DNA from: Berkiella sp963829835 | GTDB taxonomy: Bacteria; Pseudomonadota; Gammaproteobacteria; Berkiellales; Berkiellaceae | DNA length: 64,000 nucleotides | NCBI GenBank assembly: GCA_963829835.1 | Contig: CAWHKC010000004.1 | Location: 186,001-250,000 of the forward strand | Reading direction: 5' to 3' | Shown here: one piece after another, positions 26,735 to 35,342 of the stretch | How the letters are laid out: the number at the start of each line of letters is the position of its first letter | Position numbering within the stretch: position 1 is the stretch's first letter | Made by a program: the position numbers and the translations under genes | Notes under the pieces: generated by a model | What the model saw: the letters and a program-made list of their open reading frames with translations, nothing else | Told to the model about the DNA's origin: nothing | Database searches by the model: none

Positions 26735-28549
26735 TTGGTTTTCACAAGCGTTATTCAAATTTGGTTACTTCCCATAGCACTCATTGCCACGGCAACTGTT
26801 ATTGCATTCCCTCTTGGGGGATATTTGGCATGGATTATGGATGATCAATATACACCACCACCCATTTTGAGATGGATTGAGAATCGTTTAAATAGCGGAC
26901 CTCAGAATTGGAAAGTATACACAATCACTCTATTAATATTTAGTACTATCTTATTCATTTTTAGCTTTGTTATCTTATCGTTGCAACCGTGGATGCCACT
27001 CAATCCTGATGGCAAGGTACTACTTGCTCCTAGCACAATTTTCAATAGTGCTGCCTCTTTTATCACAAATACTGATCTGCAACATTATGCAGGTGAAACA
27101 CAATTATCTAATTTCAGCCAGATTTTCTTTTGTATATCAAATCAATTCATATCTCCTGCTATTGGATTTTGTGCCATAGCAGTCATCATTCGTTCTCTTC
27201 GTAATGATGCTTCTTGTGGAAATTTCTTTCTAGACATTTGGCGTGTTGTTGTATACGTGTTAGTGCCCTTTGCACTTATCTTTGGCATATTGTTTATTCA
27301 ACAAGGTGCCCCAATGACTTTTGAAAGTTCGTATCAAATTACAACTTTAGAACCAAGTTCTATGGGCACTGATAAAGGTGAAGCTAAATCACAAATGATC
27401 GTCGTTGGACCGGTTGCCGCTTTTGAAGCCATTAAAATGTTGGGTACTAATGGTGGCGGCTTTTATAATATGAATTCTGCACATCCCTTTGAAAATCCAA
27501 CTTCAATATCAAATTTCTTTAACACGCTAGCTGAAATGATATTTCCGTTTGCGCTAGTATTCATGTATGGCCGGATGCTTAACCAAAAACGACATAGTCA
27601 TGTCATTTTCTCAGTGATGCTTGTGTTTATGATAAATACTATCTTCTGGTCAGTTTACCATGACACCCTGCACCCAAACCCTGGATTAACAGCCCATGCA
27701 ACAAAAACGTTTAAGATAGGGGAAAAAACACTCACTGAGCCTGCTATACCAGGTTTACCTGTGGATCAACACTTAGGAAATCTTGAAGGAAAGGAATTAC
27801 GTTTTGGAACATCGGCAGGTGCCGCTATTGCAGCAATTACAACCGATATTACTTGCGGCGCTATGATTGCTGAAGCTGACAGCCTAAATCCCCTTGCCAG
27901 TTTATCGCCTATGACAGGCATGTGGCTTAATTGTATATTTGGAGGAAAAGGCATAGGTATGCTAAATATGTTGCTATTTATCATTATTGGAATATTTTTA
28001 GCAGGATCGATGGTAGGCAAAACACCAGAATATTTAGGAAAAAAAATTGATGGCAGAATAGTAAAACTGGCAGTTATTGCTTTATTGATTCACCCACTCA
28101 TAATTTTGTTTCCCACTGGTCTTGCATCAGCTACAGACTGGGGCTTAAATGCAATCAGTAACCCTGGAGCGCATGGATTATCTGAAATGCTATATCAGTT
28201 TACATCAGCGGCGGCAAATAATGGTTCTGCTTTTGATGGTTTAGGGGTAACTTACGGATTTTACAATAATACAAACCCTCAACCAGAGGCCATTTTCTGG
28301 GATATAGCGACAGGTTTAGTGATGATTTTTGGTCGTTTTCTTCCTATTATTGCAGCCATTGCCATGGCAGCATTTCTAGGTAAAAAAACAACATGTCCCT
28401 TTAGTTTAGGGACCTTGCGCACTGATACAATCACTTTTGGATTTCTGCTGCTTGGAACAATTACTATTATCGGCGCCTTGTTGTTCTTGCCCGTTGCATT
28501 ACTTGGGCCTATTGCAGATCATTTAGGACCGATTCCTTTCCAGAGATGA
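26735..28549 (+). CDS. kdpA: Second, orphan KdpA (potassium channel subunit)
   Basis: 604 residues, closely similar along its length to the KdpA in the operon at 33001-34827. It keeps the pore-loop segments (NTDLQHYAGETQLSNFSQ, LGTNGGGFYNMNSAHPFENP, AANNGSAFDGLG), but in the third loop it reads CGAMIAEAD where the operon copy reads CGAVNAEAD. KdpA forms the K+ path of the Kdp pump and needs KdpB and KdpC; this copy has no partner of its own. The likely start is a TTG at 26735. It converges on the porin gene with a 14-bp gap. Confidence 0.88.
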   Translation: MVFTSVIQIWLLPIALIATATVIAFPLGGYLAWIMDDQYTPPPILRWIENRLNSGPQNWKVYTITLLIFSTILFIFSFVILSLQPWMPLNPDGKVLLAPSTIFNSAASFITNTDLQHYAGETQLSNFSQIFFCISNQFISPAIGFCAIAVIIRSLRNDASCGNFFLDIWRVVVYVLVPFALIFGILFIQQGAPMTFESSYQITTLEPSSMGTDKGEAKSQMIVVGPVAAFEAIKMLGTNGGGFYNMNSAHPFENPTSISNFFNTLAEMIFPFALVFMYGRMLNQKRHSHVIFSVMLVFMINTIFWSVYHDTLHPNPGLTAHATKTFKIGEKTLTEPAIPGLPVDQHLGNLEGKELRFGTSAGAAIAAITTDITCGAMIAEADSLNPLASLSPMTGMWLNCIFGGKGIGMLNMLLFIIIGIFLAGSMVGKTPEYLGKKIDGRIVKLAVIALLIHPLIILFPTGLASATDWGLNAISNPGAHGLSEMLYQFTSAAANNGSAFDGLGVTYGFYNNTNPQPEAIFWDIATGLVMIFGRFLPIIAAIAMAAFLGKKTTCPFSLGTLRTDTITFGFLLLGTITIIGALLFLPVALLGPIADHLGPIPFQR

Positions 28550-28563
28550 TATTGAGTAATGGT

Positions 28564-29742
28564 TTAACTATTACTAAACTTATAAACTCCTTCGATTGCA
28601 AACGATTGTTGAAATTTTCTTAGCAAGAAATTATCGCGATCTTGGTAAGAAAATACATTAGAAAAATCTCGTCGTGTTTCACCACGAAATTCTAGATTCT
28701 TAATGGGAGAATAACCAACAGTAAAGGTGAGCTCTTTAATGGTTTGACTGATGCCCGTACGATAGCCATTTCTATCATCAAAATCTTCCCCTCGTAAAGA
28801 TAAACGCCAAGTATCATTAAATTTATAATTTAAATAAGCCGCTATACCAATCCAAGACGCATCACCATTTTCACCTGTTACAAGGAAAGCGTTATTCTGT
28901 GAACCATAATCAAAATTAGCAGCAAGACTAAGTTTATCTGTTGCATTGTAGCTCGCAATCAGATCAATTAAAGTACGTTGGCCTTTAGGTCCTGTGGCAG
29001 TTTTGGGAACGACTCGCTCTTCACCTGTATATCCTTGGGCGCTAAGTGAAAGTTTGGCATTTGGGTTATAGGCAATTCCATATTCAATTGTTTTACCACG
29101 ATCCCAATCACGGATATTATCCCAACCATCATTGAGGCCAAGAATAAATTTTAGTTTATCATTCCAAACATACGTGCCTCGTATACCAGTGTGTGTATCT
29201 GGTGTGGCAAACGAGAATAAAAGTGAGCGCGAAAAATTGGTATCGTTCGTTGGATCAATGGTCTCTTCTCCAACTAAGGTCACGAATTTCCCTGCAATAA
29301 TAGTAAAAGAACCCTTTGCATATTGTAAAAATACTTGTAATACATCATAACCCATGTCTGTAGGACCATTATTTTCATCATAGCCAAAAGAGGCGGTAGA
29401 TTTCGCATCTCGACCAAACAAGGGGTTTACCAAACCACCAAAACCATTTTCAGGTTGATAGGCAACTGTAACAGCTAACTGCTGTAGCGTAATCCCATTC
29501 TCATCAAGATCGAATGCCCTATCATTTACGCCACTGATAAATTGATTTGCAGATTCTAAATAGTTATAAGACCCGTCAATATATCCTGAAATCTTAATGC
29601 CACAACAAGGATCTTTAGCCTGAGCAGGTGTCTTTGCAGGGGCAGCTTCAGTGGAGGGAGCAGTTGAGGGTACAGTTGTATCTGCTAATGCAATTGCTGG
29701 CATAAAGATGAGTGAAGCCAAAATGAGATTCAAATTATTCAT
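28564..29742 (-). CDS. Outer-membrane beta-barrel porin (OmpL-like, BBP2) of the kdp operon
   Basis: 392 residues: a Sec signal peptide ending at AIALA, a Pro/Thr/Ala linker, a Cys-Cys pair, then alternating beta strands to a C-terminal aromatic-containing strand ending VYKFSNS. The opening KISGYIDGSYNYL is typical of the OmpL-like beta-barrel porin-2 family. AAGGAAT precedes the ATG. It is the last gene of the kdp operon, 26 nt after kdpC, so it probably admits K+ or other solutes across the outer membrane under the same control. Confidence 0.85.
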   Translation of the reverse strand: MNNLNLILASLIFMPAIALADTTVPSTAPSTEAAPAKTPAQAKDPCCGIKISGYIDGSYNYLESANQFISGVNDRAFDLDENGITLQQLAVTVAYQPENGFGGLVNPLFGRDAKSTASFGYDENNGPTDMGYDVLQVFLQYAKGSFTIIAGKFVTLVGEETIDPTNDTNFSRSLLFSFATPDTHTGIRGTYVWNDKLKFILGLNDGWDNIRDWDRGKTIEYGIAYNPNAKLSLSAQGYTGEERVVPKTATGPKGQRTLIDLIASYNATDKLSLAANFDYGSQNNAFLVTGENGDASWIGIAAYLNYKFNDTWRLSLRGEDFDDRNGYRTGISQTIKELTFTVGYSPIKNLEFRGETRRDFSNVFSYQDRDNFLLRKFQQSFAIEGVYKFSNS

Positions 29743-29768
29743 AGCATATTCCTTTATTGCGCCCCTAT

Positions 29769-30779
29769 CTAAACCCCAAATCTTTGATTAAGCTCAAGAT
29801 TGACTTCAAGTACATTCACAAACTTCTCACCAATTAAACCACCCCACGGCGCTTCAACTTTACTCTCCAAGATTTTGCTGATTTCACTTTTCATTTCTTC
29901 GGGATTACGTTTTAGAATTTCAGCCCATTTTGATGCAACACGTTCCAATTGAAATTGCGCATTGGTTAATGAAATGTGAGGATCAAGACCGGATGCAGAT
30001 GTTGTAACATAGTCACCAGGAATTTCTACAAGAGAAACATCTGGATTTTCTTGACGCCACATATCAAAAAAGATGGATTGAATATCAGTTCCTGAATTTA
30101 CCATGTCAATTTCGGAACTCGTCTTACCACTAGTATCTGTTTTGCTGACAATAGAAGGAAATTTACCCGGATTTTGTTCTGCAAATTGTTGAAAAAATAC
30201 GACAGCCAAATCGGGCGCCTTGGGTTGCGGCTTATCAGGATTATCCTTGATAAACTTAGCGATCAGCTCTGGATGAGATTTAGACCACTCATCAACATAT
30301 GCGCCATTTTTAGGATCTGCATTAACCCAGGCCGTCGCAAGCGCATTATGAAGCGTTGCCCATTGCGAAACAATGTTTGGTTTACCTTGAAATATATCTT
30401 CTTGAAACCATTTTTCAACATCCGGCGCGACTAGTTGACCCGTTTTGGGTCCATTAACATATTTTGCAACAGGGCCAATTGTTCTGGCCACTCTGTCACG
30501 AAGTGCATAGTTAGAAACTGCTAATGCTGATGATGCAGAAGCTGATGCATCATAAGATGCTGCGGATAAACGTGGATGAAAATATTCATCTTTAGTAAAG
30601 GGCTGAGCAATTAATTTGGATCCTATAGGGTTATTGTGTTTATCCAATAATAAGCTGCCATTGGCCTGAAAGGGAAAGAGAGCTTGACCTATCGTCCACA
30701 ACGCCAAAGGATAGACGCAGCAGCAAATAGCTACTAACAATAGGAGTAATGAAAGGCTTCTTGATAGAGATGCTAACAT
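29769..30779 (-). CDS. kdpC: KdpC, potassium-ATPase subunit with a long insertion
   Basis: 336 residues against about 190 for the usual KdpC. The N-terminal TM and the segments GSLLLDKHNNPIGSKLIAQ, YFHPRLSAASYDASASASS and SGLDPHISLTNAQFQLERVA are family hallmarks. Between them lies an extra stretch of about 130-140 residues (roughly 110-245) rich in Pro, Lys and Asp. KdpC stabilises KdpA-KdpB and raises ATP affinity. The insertion would sit on the periplasmic side. It follows kdpB by 24 nt. Confidence 0.92.
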   Translation of the reverse strand: MLASLSRSLSLLLLLVAICCCVYPLALWTIGQALFPFQANGSLLLDKHNNPIGSKLIAQPFTKDEYFHPRLSAASYDASASASSALAVSNYALRDRVARTIGPVAKYVNGPKTGQLVAPDVEKWFQEDIFQGKPNIVSQWATLHNALATAWVNADPKNGAYVDEWSKSHPELIAKFIKDNPDKPQPKAPDLAVVFFQQFAEQNPGKFPSIVSKTDTSGKTSSEIDMVNSGTDIQSIFFDMWRQENPDVSLVEIPGDYVTTSASGLDPHISLTNAQFQLERVASKWAEILKRNPEEMKSEISKILESKVEAPWGGLIGEKFVNVLEVNLELNQRFGV

Positions 30780-30803
30780 TCTTTAAATCTCCCCTGTTGG
30801 CTT

Positions 30804-32969
30804 TTAGCTTACCAAATTCAAACTGACCATAATGACATCAATGAGCTTAATACCTATAAATGGCGCAATTATGCCTCCTAAGCCCCAAATCAATAAATTA
30901 CGACGTAATAATGCCTCTGCACCTAAAGCGCGATAACGGATCCCTCGAAGCGCAATAGGTATCAGCATAGGGATAATCAGCGCATTGAAAATCACGGCAG
31001 ATAAAATTGCTGAAGTGGGTGAATGTAAATGCATGATATCGATGGCATATAACCAAGGTAAGGTTGTCGCAAAAAGGGCTGGAATAATCGCAAAATATTT
31101 CGCCACATCATTAGCTATTGAGAATGTCGTTAGTGCGCCTCGCGTCATCAATAGTTGCTTTCCAATTTCAACAACTTCGATTAATTTGGCTGGGTCACTA
31201 TCTAAATCCACCATATTAGCCGCTTCTTTAGCTGCCATCGTACCCGCATTCATTGCCAGACCCACATCCGCCTGAGCTAATGCGGGAGCGTCATTCGTGC
31301 CATCCCCCATCATTGCAACAAGGTTGCCTTCAGCCTGTTGTTTTCGAATGTAATTGAGTTTTGCCTCAGGCGTTACTTCAGCAATAAAATCATCTACTCC
31401 TGCCTCAGAAGCTATAGTAGCGGCTGTTTTTTTATTGTCTCCGGTAAGCATCACAATTTTTAAACCCATTTTTCTCAAGCGCGCAAATTTTTCTTTAATC
31501 TGCGGTTTTAAAATATCGGTAAGAACAACAACCCCGGCTATATGTTTTTCAGCTGCTACCACCAACGGAGTAGCCCCAATCGCCGCAGCGCGATCAATGA
31601 GCGCATGAAGCTCATTGGGTACAGTTCCACCATTACTTTCAACAAATTTTATAATTGCATCCACAGCGCCTTTTCTAATACGCTTACCATCACTCAAATC
31701 AATACCACTCATACGAGTTTCAGCTTTAAATGATACAAACTGCGCTCCCACGGGAACAGTCACCATGGTATCATTTAACTTTTCATATAAACGCAGTATG
31801 GATTTTCCTTCTGGCGTTGTATCTGCAAGTGACGCTAATGCAGCTAAATTCCCCAGATCAATTTCCGTATAATGTTCAAGAGGGAGGAATCTAACAGCAT
31901 TTCGGTTTCCTATGGTAATGGTCCCAGTTTTATCAACCAAGACCACATCAATGTCACCCGCTAATTCAACTGCTTTTCCGCTTTTAGCAATAATATTAGC
32001 CTGTAAGGCACGATCCATCCCGGCAATACCAATCGCCGCCAGTAAAGCACCTATGGTGGTGGGAATAAGACAAACCAGTAACGCTATCAGCGTTGGAACA
32101 TCCGTGCCAAGACTTTGCAAGTGTTCACTTACGCCAAGATAACTTGTAATATAAAGCTCAGCGTTGTATGCCATTGGCCAAAGTGGCACCACCACAATTA
32201 AAAATATTAAGGTAAAAGCGGACAAGACCAAGGAGAGGGCAATTTCGTTTGGCGTGCGTTGACGGATTGCAGACTCAATCAAAGAAATCATCCGGTCTAA
32301 AAAAGACTCCCCCTTTGATGCAGTAATTTGGATTACAATTTTCTCAGATGAGAGAACGATAGTGCCACCTGTCACCCCAGATCTATCTCCGCCTGATTCC
32401 CGAATAACTGGTGCTGATTCGCCAGTTATCATAGATTCATCGACATAAGCGATGCCATCAATGATTTCACCATCACCTGGAATAATTTGACCGGAATGTA
32501 CAATCACTTTATCATTTTTCTGTAAAGCATCTGAAGAAACTTCTTCTAGTTGTCCATCTTCTTTTAATCTAAATGCTCTTGTTTCGTGCCTGGCTTGTTT
32601 AAGAGAATCGGCTTGAGATTTACCTCGCTCTTCAGCAAGGGATGTAGCAAAATTAGCAAACAAAACCGTTAAGAATAACCATATATCCAAAGCAATAAAA
32701 TAGGTGACAGGAGCTGCACTTATCTCGAAGCCGCGGATTATTTGAATGATATAAAGAAGAGTTAAAAAAGCGCCAATTTCGACTACAAACATCACTGGGT
32801 TTTTCCACTGAATGTCTGGTCTTAGCATAATAAAAGATTGCTTTAACGCTGCTAATACCATTTTCTTTTCAAAAAGTGCCTTCTTTTTAATACGCCGATC
32901 TTGAGAGGGTGGCATCGATGGCAATGAGTAAGACAGTGCTGACTCTTTCATAGTGTGTCCTGGTTTCAT
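30804..32969 (-). CDS. kdpB: KdpB, potassium-transporting P-type ATPase catalytic subunit
   Basis: 721 residues, about 40 longer at the N terminus than E. coli KdpB. The phosphorylation motif DKTGTITIGNR, the actuator motif MITGESAPVI and the hinge GDGTNDAPALAQAD are all present, with the KdpB-specific LIPTTIGALLAAIGIAG membrane segment. It couples ATP hydrolysis to K+ uptake. AGGTAAATTT precedes the ATG. It lies 31 nt after kdpA in the operon. Confidence 0.96.
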   Translation of the reverse strand: MKPGHTMKESALSYSLPSMPPSQDRRIKKKALFEKKMVLAALKQSFIMLRPDIQWKNPVMFVVEIGAFLTLLYIIQIIRGFEISAAPVTYFIALDIWLFLTVLFANFATSLAEERGKSQADSLKQARHETRAFRLKEDGQLEEVSSDALQKNDKVIVHSGQIIPGDGEIIDGIAYVDESMITGESAPVIRESGGDRSGVTGGTIVLSSEKIVIQITASKGESFLDRMISLIESAIRQRTPNEIALSLVLSAFTLIFLIVVVPLWPMAYNAELYITSYLGVSEHLQSLGTDVPTLIALLVCLIPTTIGALLAAIGIAGMDRALQANIIAKSGKAVELAGDIDVVLVDKTGTITIGNRNAVRFLPLEHYTEIDLGNLAALASLADTTPEGKSILRLYEKLNDTMVTVPVGAQFVSFKAETRMSGIDLSDGKRIRKGAVDAIIKFVESNGGTVPNELHALIDRAAAIGATPLVVAAEKHIAGVVVLTDILKPQIKEKFARLRKMGLKIVMLTGDNKKTAATIASEAGVDDFIAEVTPEAKLNYIRKQQAEGNLVAMMGDGTNDAPALAQADVGLAMNAGTMAAKEAANMVDLDSDPAKLIEVVEIGKQLLMTRGALTTFSIANDVAKYFAIIPALFATTLPWLYAIDIMHLHSPTSAILSAVIFNALIIPMLIPIALRGIRYRALGAEALLRRNLLIWGLGGIIAPFIGIKLIDVIMVSLNLVS

Positions 32970-33000
32970 AAATTTACCTTTTTCTTGATTTACCTTTTAA

Positions 33001-34827
33001 TCAACCACCAAAAGGAATCGGTCCATAATGTTCTGCTATAGGGCCAAGGGCTGCGGCTGGTAAAAATAGTAACGCACCAATTATAACGATAGTGCCAAAT
33101 AATAATGCGCCAAACGTCATCGTATCGACGCGTAAAGTGCCTAAGCCAAACGGACTTGATTTTTTCTGTCCCAAAAAAGCGGCCATGGCAAGAGGTGCGA
33201 TAATGGGAAGAAAGCGACTGAAAATAATCACTAAACCGGTTGCTATATCCCAGAATATCGCTTCAGGTGCAGGATTTGGATTATTGTAGAAACCATAGGT
33301 CACACCTAAGCCATCAAACGCGGAACCATTATTGGCAGAGGCAGATGAAAACTGATAAAGCATTTGTGAAAAACCATGAGCACCGGGGTTGCTCACTGCG
33401 TTTAACCCCCAAGGCAATGCTGAGAATAGCCCGGTTGATATCAAGATCATAAATGGATGTACCAGCAAAGCAATGATGGCTAATTTGACTTCACGGCCGC
33501 CAATTTTCTTCCCTAAATATTCAGGGCTTCTGCCTACCATCATCCCAGCTAGAAAAATACCGATAATGATGAACAACAGCATATTGATCATCCCAACGCC
33601 TTTACCGCCAAAGAAGCAATTCAACCACATGCCTACCATTGGAGACATCCCTGCAAGTGGATTCAAACTATCCGCTTCAGCATTAACTGCACCACAAGTC
33701 ACATCCGTAGTAATAGCTGCAAAGGTTGCACCAGCAGATGTGCCAAATCGAATTTCTTTACCTTCAAGATTACCCAAATGCTGATCAACAGGTAGTGCTG
33801 GCATCATTGGCACAATAAATGAGACTTTGCCTTCAGGCACTGTTTTACTCGGGAAATTAAATGTTCTTGCACTATGGCTGGTTAATCCGGGATTGGGCTG
33901 TAGTGTATCAAAGTAAACAGACCCGATGACTGTGCCGGCCATACAAATCCACATTACGGAAAATATGACATAACTATGCCTCATTTGTTTGAGCATCCTG
34001 CCATACATAAAAACAAGGGCGAACGGGAAAATCATCATTGCTAAGGTATTAAAAAAGTTTGATAAGGCAGTAGGATTTTCGAAGGGATGTGCTGAATTCA
34101 TGCCATAGAATCCACCGCCATTGGTTCCCAACATTTTTATCGATTCAAAAGCAGCAACGGGACCAACAACGATAGTTTGTTGTTTTGCTTCACCTTTATC
34201 AGTTGTTCCCATACTTGCTTGCTCTAATGTAGAAACCTGATGTGCACTCTCAAGCGTCATTGGAGCACCCTGTTGCATAAATATCAGTCCAAAAATGAAC
34301 GCAGCTGGCACGAACATATAAACGACAACACGCCATATATCTAAGAAAAAATTCCCACAGGAAGCATCACTGCGTAAAGATCGAATGATTGCCGTAAGGA
34401 CAGACAAACCAATAGCAGCTGAAATGAAAAGATTAGTAATGCCAAAGAATATCTGACTGAAATTAGATAAATGGGTTTCTCCAGTATAATGCTGAAGATC
34501 CGTGTTGGTCATAAATGAAGCAACACTGTGAAAGATAGTGCTAGGAGATATTAATGTCTTACCATCAGGATTTAATGGCAACAATGGTTGTAGTGCTAAA
34601 ACTAAATAACTGAAAATAAATAAAGCAGTATTAAATATTAGCAAAGAAAAAATATATTGTTTCCAATTCTGGGGACCACTATTAATGTGCTTCTCAAACC
34701 AACCCATTATAGGAAGTGGTTTATAGTTTCCCTCCATAATCCATGCCATAAAGCGACTTAAGGGATAGGCAACGAGCGCCGCTACAATAAGAAGAGATAA
34801 TGGGAGTAACCAAATTTGAGTGAACAC
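33001..34827 (-). CDS. kdpA: KdpA, potassium channel-like subunit (operon copy)
   Basis: 608 residues with ten TM segments and four pore loops: NTDLQHYTGETHLSNFSQ, GTNGGGFYGMNSAHPFENP, CGAVNAEADSLNPLAG and ANNGSAFDGLGVTYGF. It is the K+-selective subunit of the Kdp pump. The start is a GTG at 34827 with GGAGTT upstream. It follows kdpF and precedes kdpB. No kdpD or kdpE regulator gene occurs in the window, so regulation must come from elsewhere. Confidence 0.96.
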   Translation of the reverse strand: MFTQIWLLPLSLLIVAALVAYPLSRFMAWIMEGNYKPLPIMGWFEKHINSGPQNWKQYIFSLLIFNTALFIFSYLVLALQPLLPLNPDGKTLISPSTIFHSVASFMTNTDLQHYTGETHLSNFSQIFFGITNLFISAAIGLSVLTAIIRSLRSDASCGNFFLDIWRVVVYMFVPAAFIFGLIFMQQGAPMTLESAHQVSTLEQASMGTTDKGEAKQQTIVVGPVAAFESIKMLGTNGGGFYGMNSAHPFENPTALSNFFNTLAMMIFPFALVFMYGRMLKQMRHSYVIFSVMWICMAGTVIGSVYFDTLQPNPGLTSHSARTFNFPSKTVPEGKVSFIVPMMPALPVDQHLGNLEGKEIRFGTSAGATFAAITTDVTCGAVNAEADSLNPLAGMSPMVGMWLNCFFGGKGVGMINMLLFIIIGIFLAGMMVGRSPEYLGKKIGGREVKLAIIALLVHPFMILISTGLFSALPWGLNAVSNPGAHGFSQMLYQFSSASANNGSAFDGLGVTYGFYNNPNPAPEAIFWDIATGLVIIFSRFLPIIAPLAMAAFLGQKKSSPFGLGTLRVDTMTFGALLFGTIVIIGALLFLPAAALGPIAEHYGPIPFGG

Positions 34828-34869
34828 GCTTCTAACTCCTTTTAGATAAGGTTTTTTGGCAATCCTTGC

Positions 34870-34950
34870 TTAAAACCATTCCGGTCTAACTAATGTTACG
34901 ACCAAATAAATAAATAAAAACAGAGCGACAGCAGCAGTCAAATAGATCAT
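34870..34950 (-). CDS. kdpF: KdpF, small membrane stabiliser of Kdp
   Basis: A 26-residue single-TM peptide (MIYLTAAVALFLFIYLVVTL then VRPEWF) immediately upstream of kdpA. KdpF peptides have this length, one hydrophobic helix and a polar C-terminal tail with an aromatic residue, and they stabilise the KdpABC complex. AAGGA precedes the ATG at good spacing. It is too short for most gene finders. Confidence 0.85.
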   Translation of the reverse strand: MIYLTAAVALFLFIYLVVTLVRPEWF

Positions 34951-34967
34951 TTTCTTAATCCTTAGAT

Positions 34968-35063
34968 TTAGATCTTTTCGCAAGCTTCCACAAATAATAA
35001 GCAAATACCCATTGCTATAATCCCTAAGATAAACATGGAGGGTAACCAAATGTATAAATTCAT
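34968..35063 (-). CDS. 31-residue membrane peptide leading the kdp operon
   Basis: MNLYIWLPSMFILGIIAMGI followed by CLLFVEACEKI: one TM helix with a charged C-terminal end. GAGGA stands 6-7 nt before the ATG, and the stop lies 17 nt before kdpF. Peptides of this shape occur at the head of kdp operons in other bacteria. It probably belongs to the pump complex, but its role is not established. Confidence 0.65.
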   Translation of the reverse strand: MNLYIWLPSMFILGIIAMGICLLFVEACEKI

Positions 35064-35163
35064 AGAAAAGGTCCTCAACGCTAGAGCATATAACAGTATA
35101 GTCAAACAATTGGCCATACCTGCCCCTAATCGACCAAACAGCCGACCAAATCTCAAGTTCCAA

Positions 35164-35192
35164 TTGACACCTGTATTTAATATGGGGATAAT
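35164..35192 (+). promoter_or_regulatory. Sigma-70 promoter of tRNA-Arg
   Basis: A TTGACA -35 box and a GATAAT -10 box are separated by exactly 17 bp, ending 12 nt before the tRNA. A GC-rich discriminator (CCGGGCC) follows the -10 box, the form typical of stringently controlled stable-RNA promoters. Confidence 0.8.
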
Positions 35193-35204
35193 CCGGGCCT
35201 TGAT

Positions 35205-35281
35205 GCGCCCGTAGCTCAGTTGGATAGAGTATCTGGCTTCGAACCAGGTGGTCGGGAGTTCGAGTCTCTCCGGGCGCACCA
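35205..35281 (+). tRNA. tRNA-Arg (anticodon TCG), CCA encoded
   Basis: A complete cloverleaf: acceptor GCGCCCG/CGGGCGC, D-arm with AGCTCAGTTGGATAGAGT, anticodon stem TCTGG/CCAGG around loop CTTCGAA (anticodon TCG), T-arm GGGAG/CTCTC with TTCGAGT, discriminator A and encoded CCA. Its 3' half from the anticodon loop is the attachment site of the island that follows; integration preserves the gene because the island supplies an identical 3' half. Confidence 0.97.
35237..35278 (+). repeat. attL of the island (within tRNA-Arg)
   Basis: Forty-two bases from the anticodon loop to the discriminator base of tRNA-Arg, identical to 47523-47564. The match covers the anticodon-loop and T-arm symmetry usually used as crossover site by tyrosine integrases. 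Confidence 0.95.
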
Positions 35282-35342
35282 CGTAAATCAAGTGCTGTTG
35301 AGCCGTCAACAGATCTTCAGTTTTATTCAAGTCACCATTAAG

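Noticed and set aside
26735..35063. kdpDE two-component regulator
   Set aside because: I looked for sensor-kinase or response-regulator genes beside the kdp operon and found none in the window.
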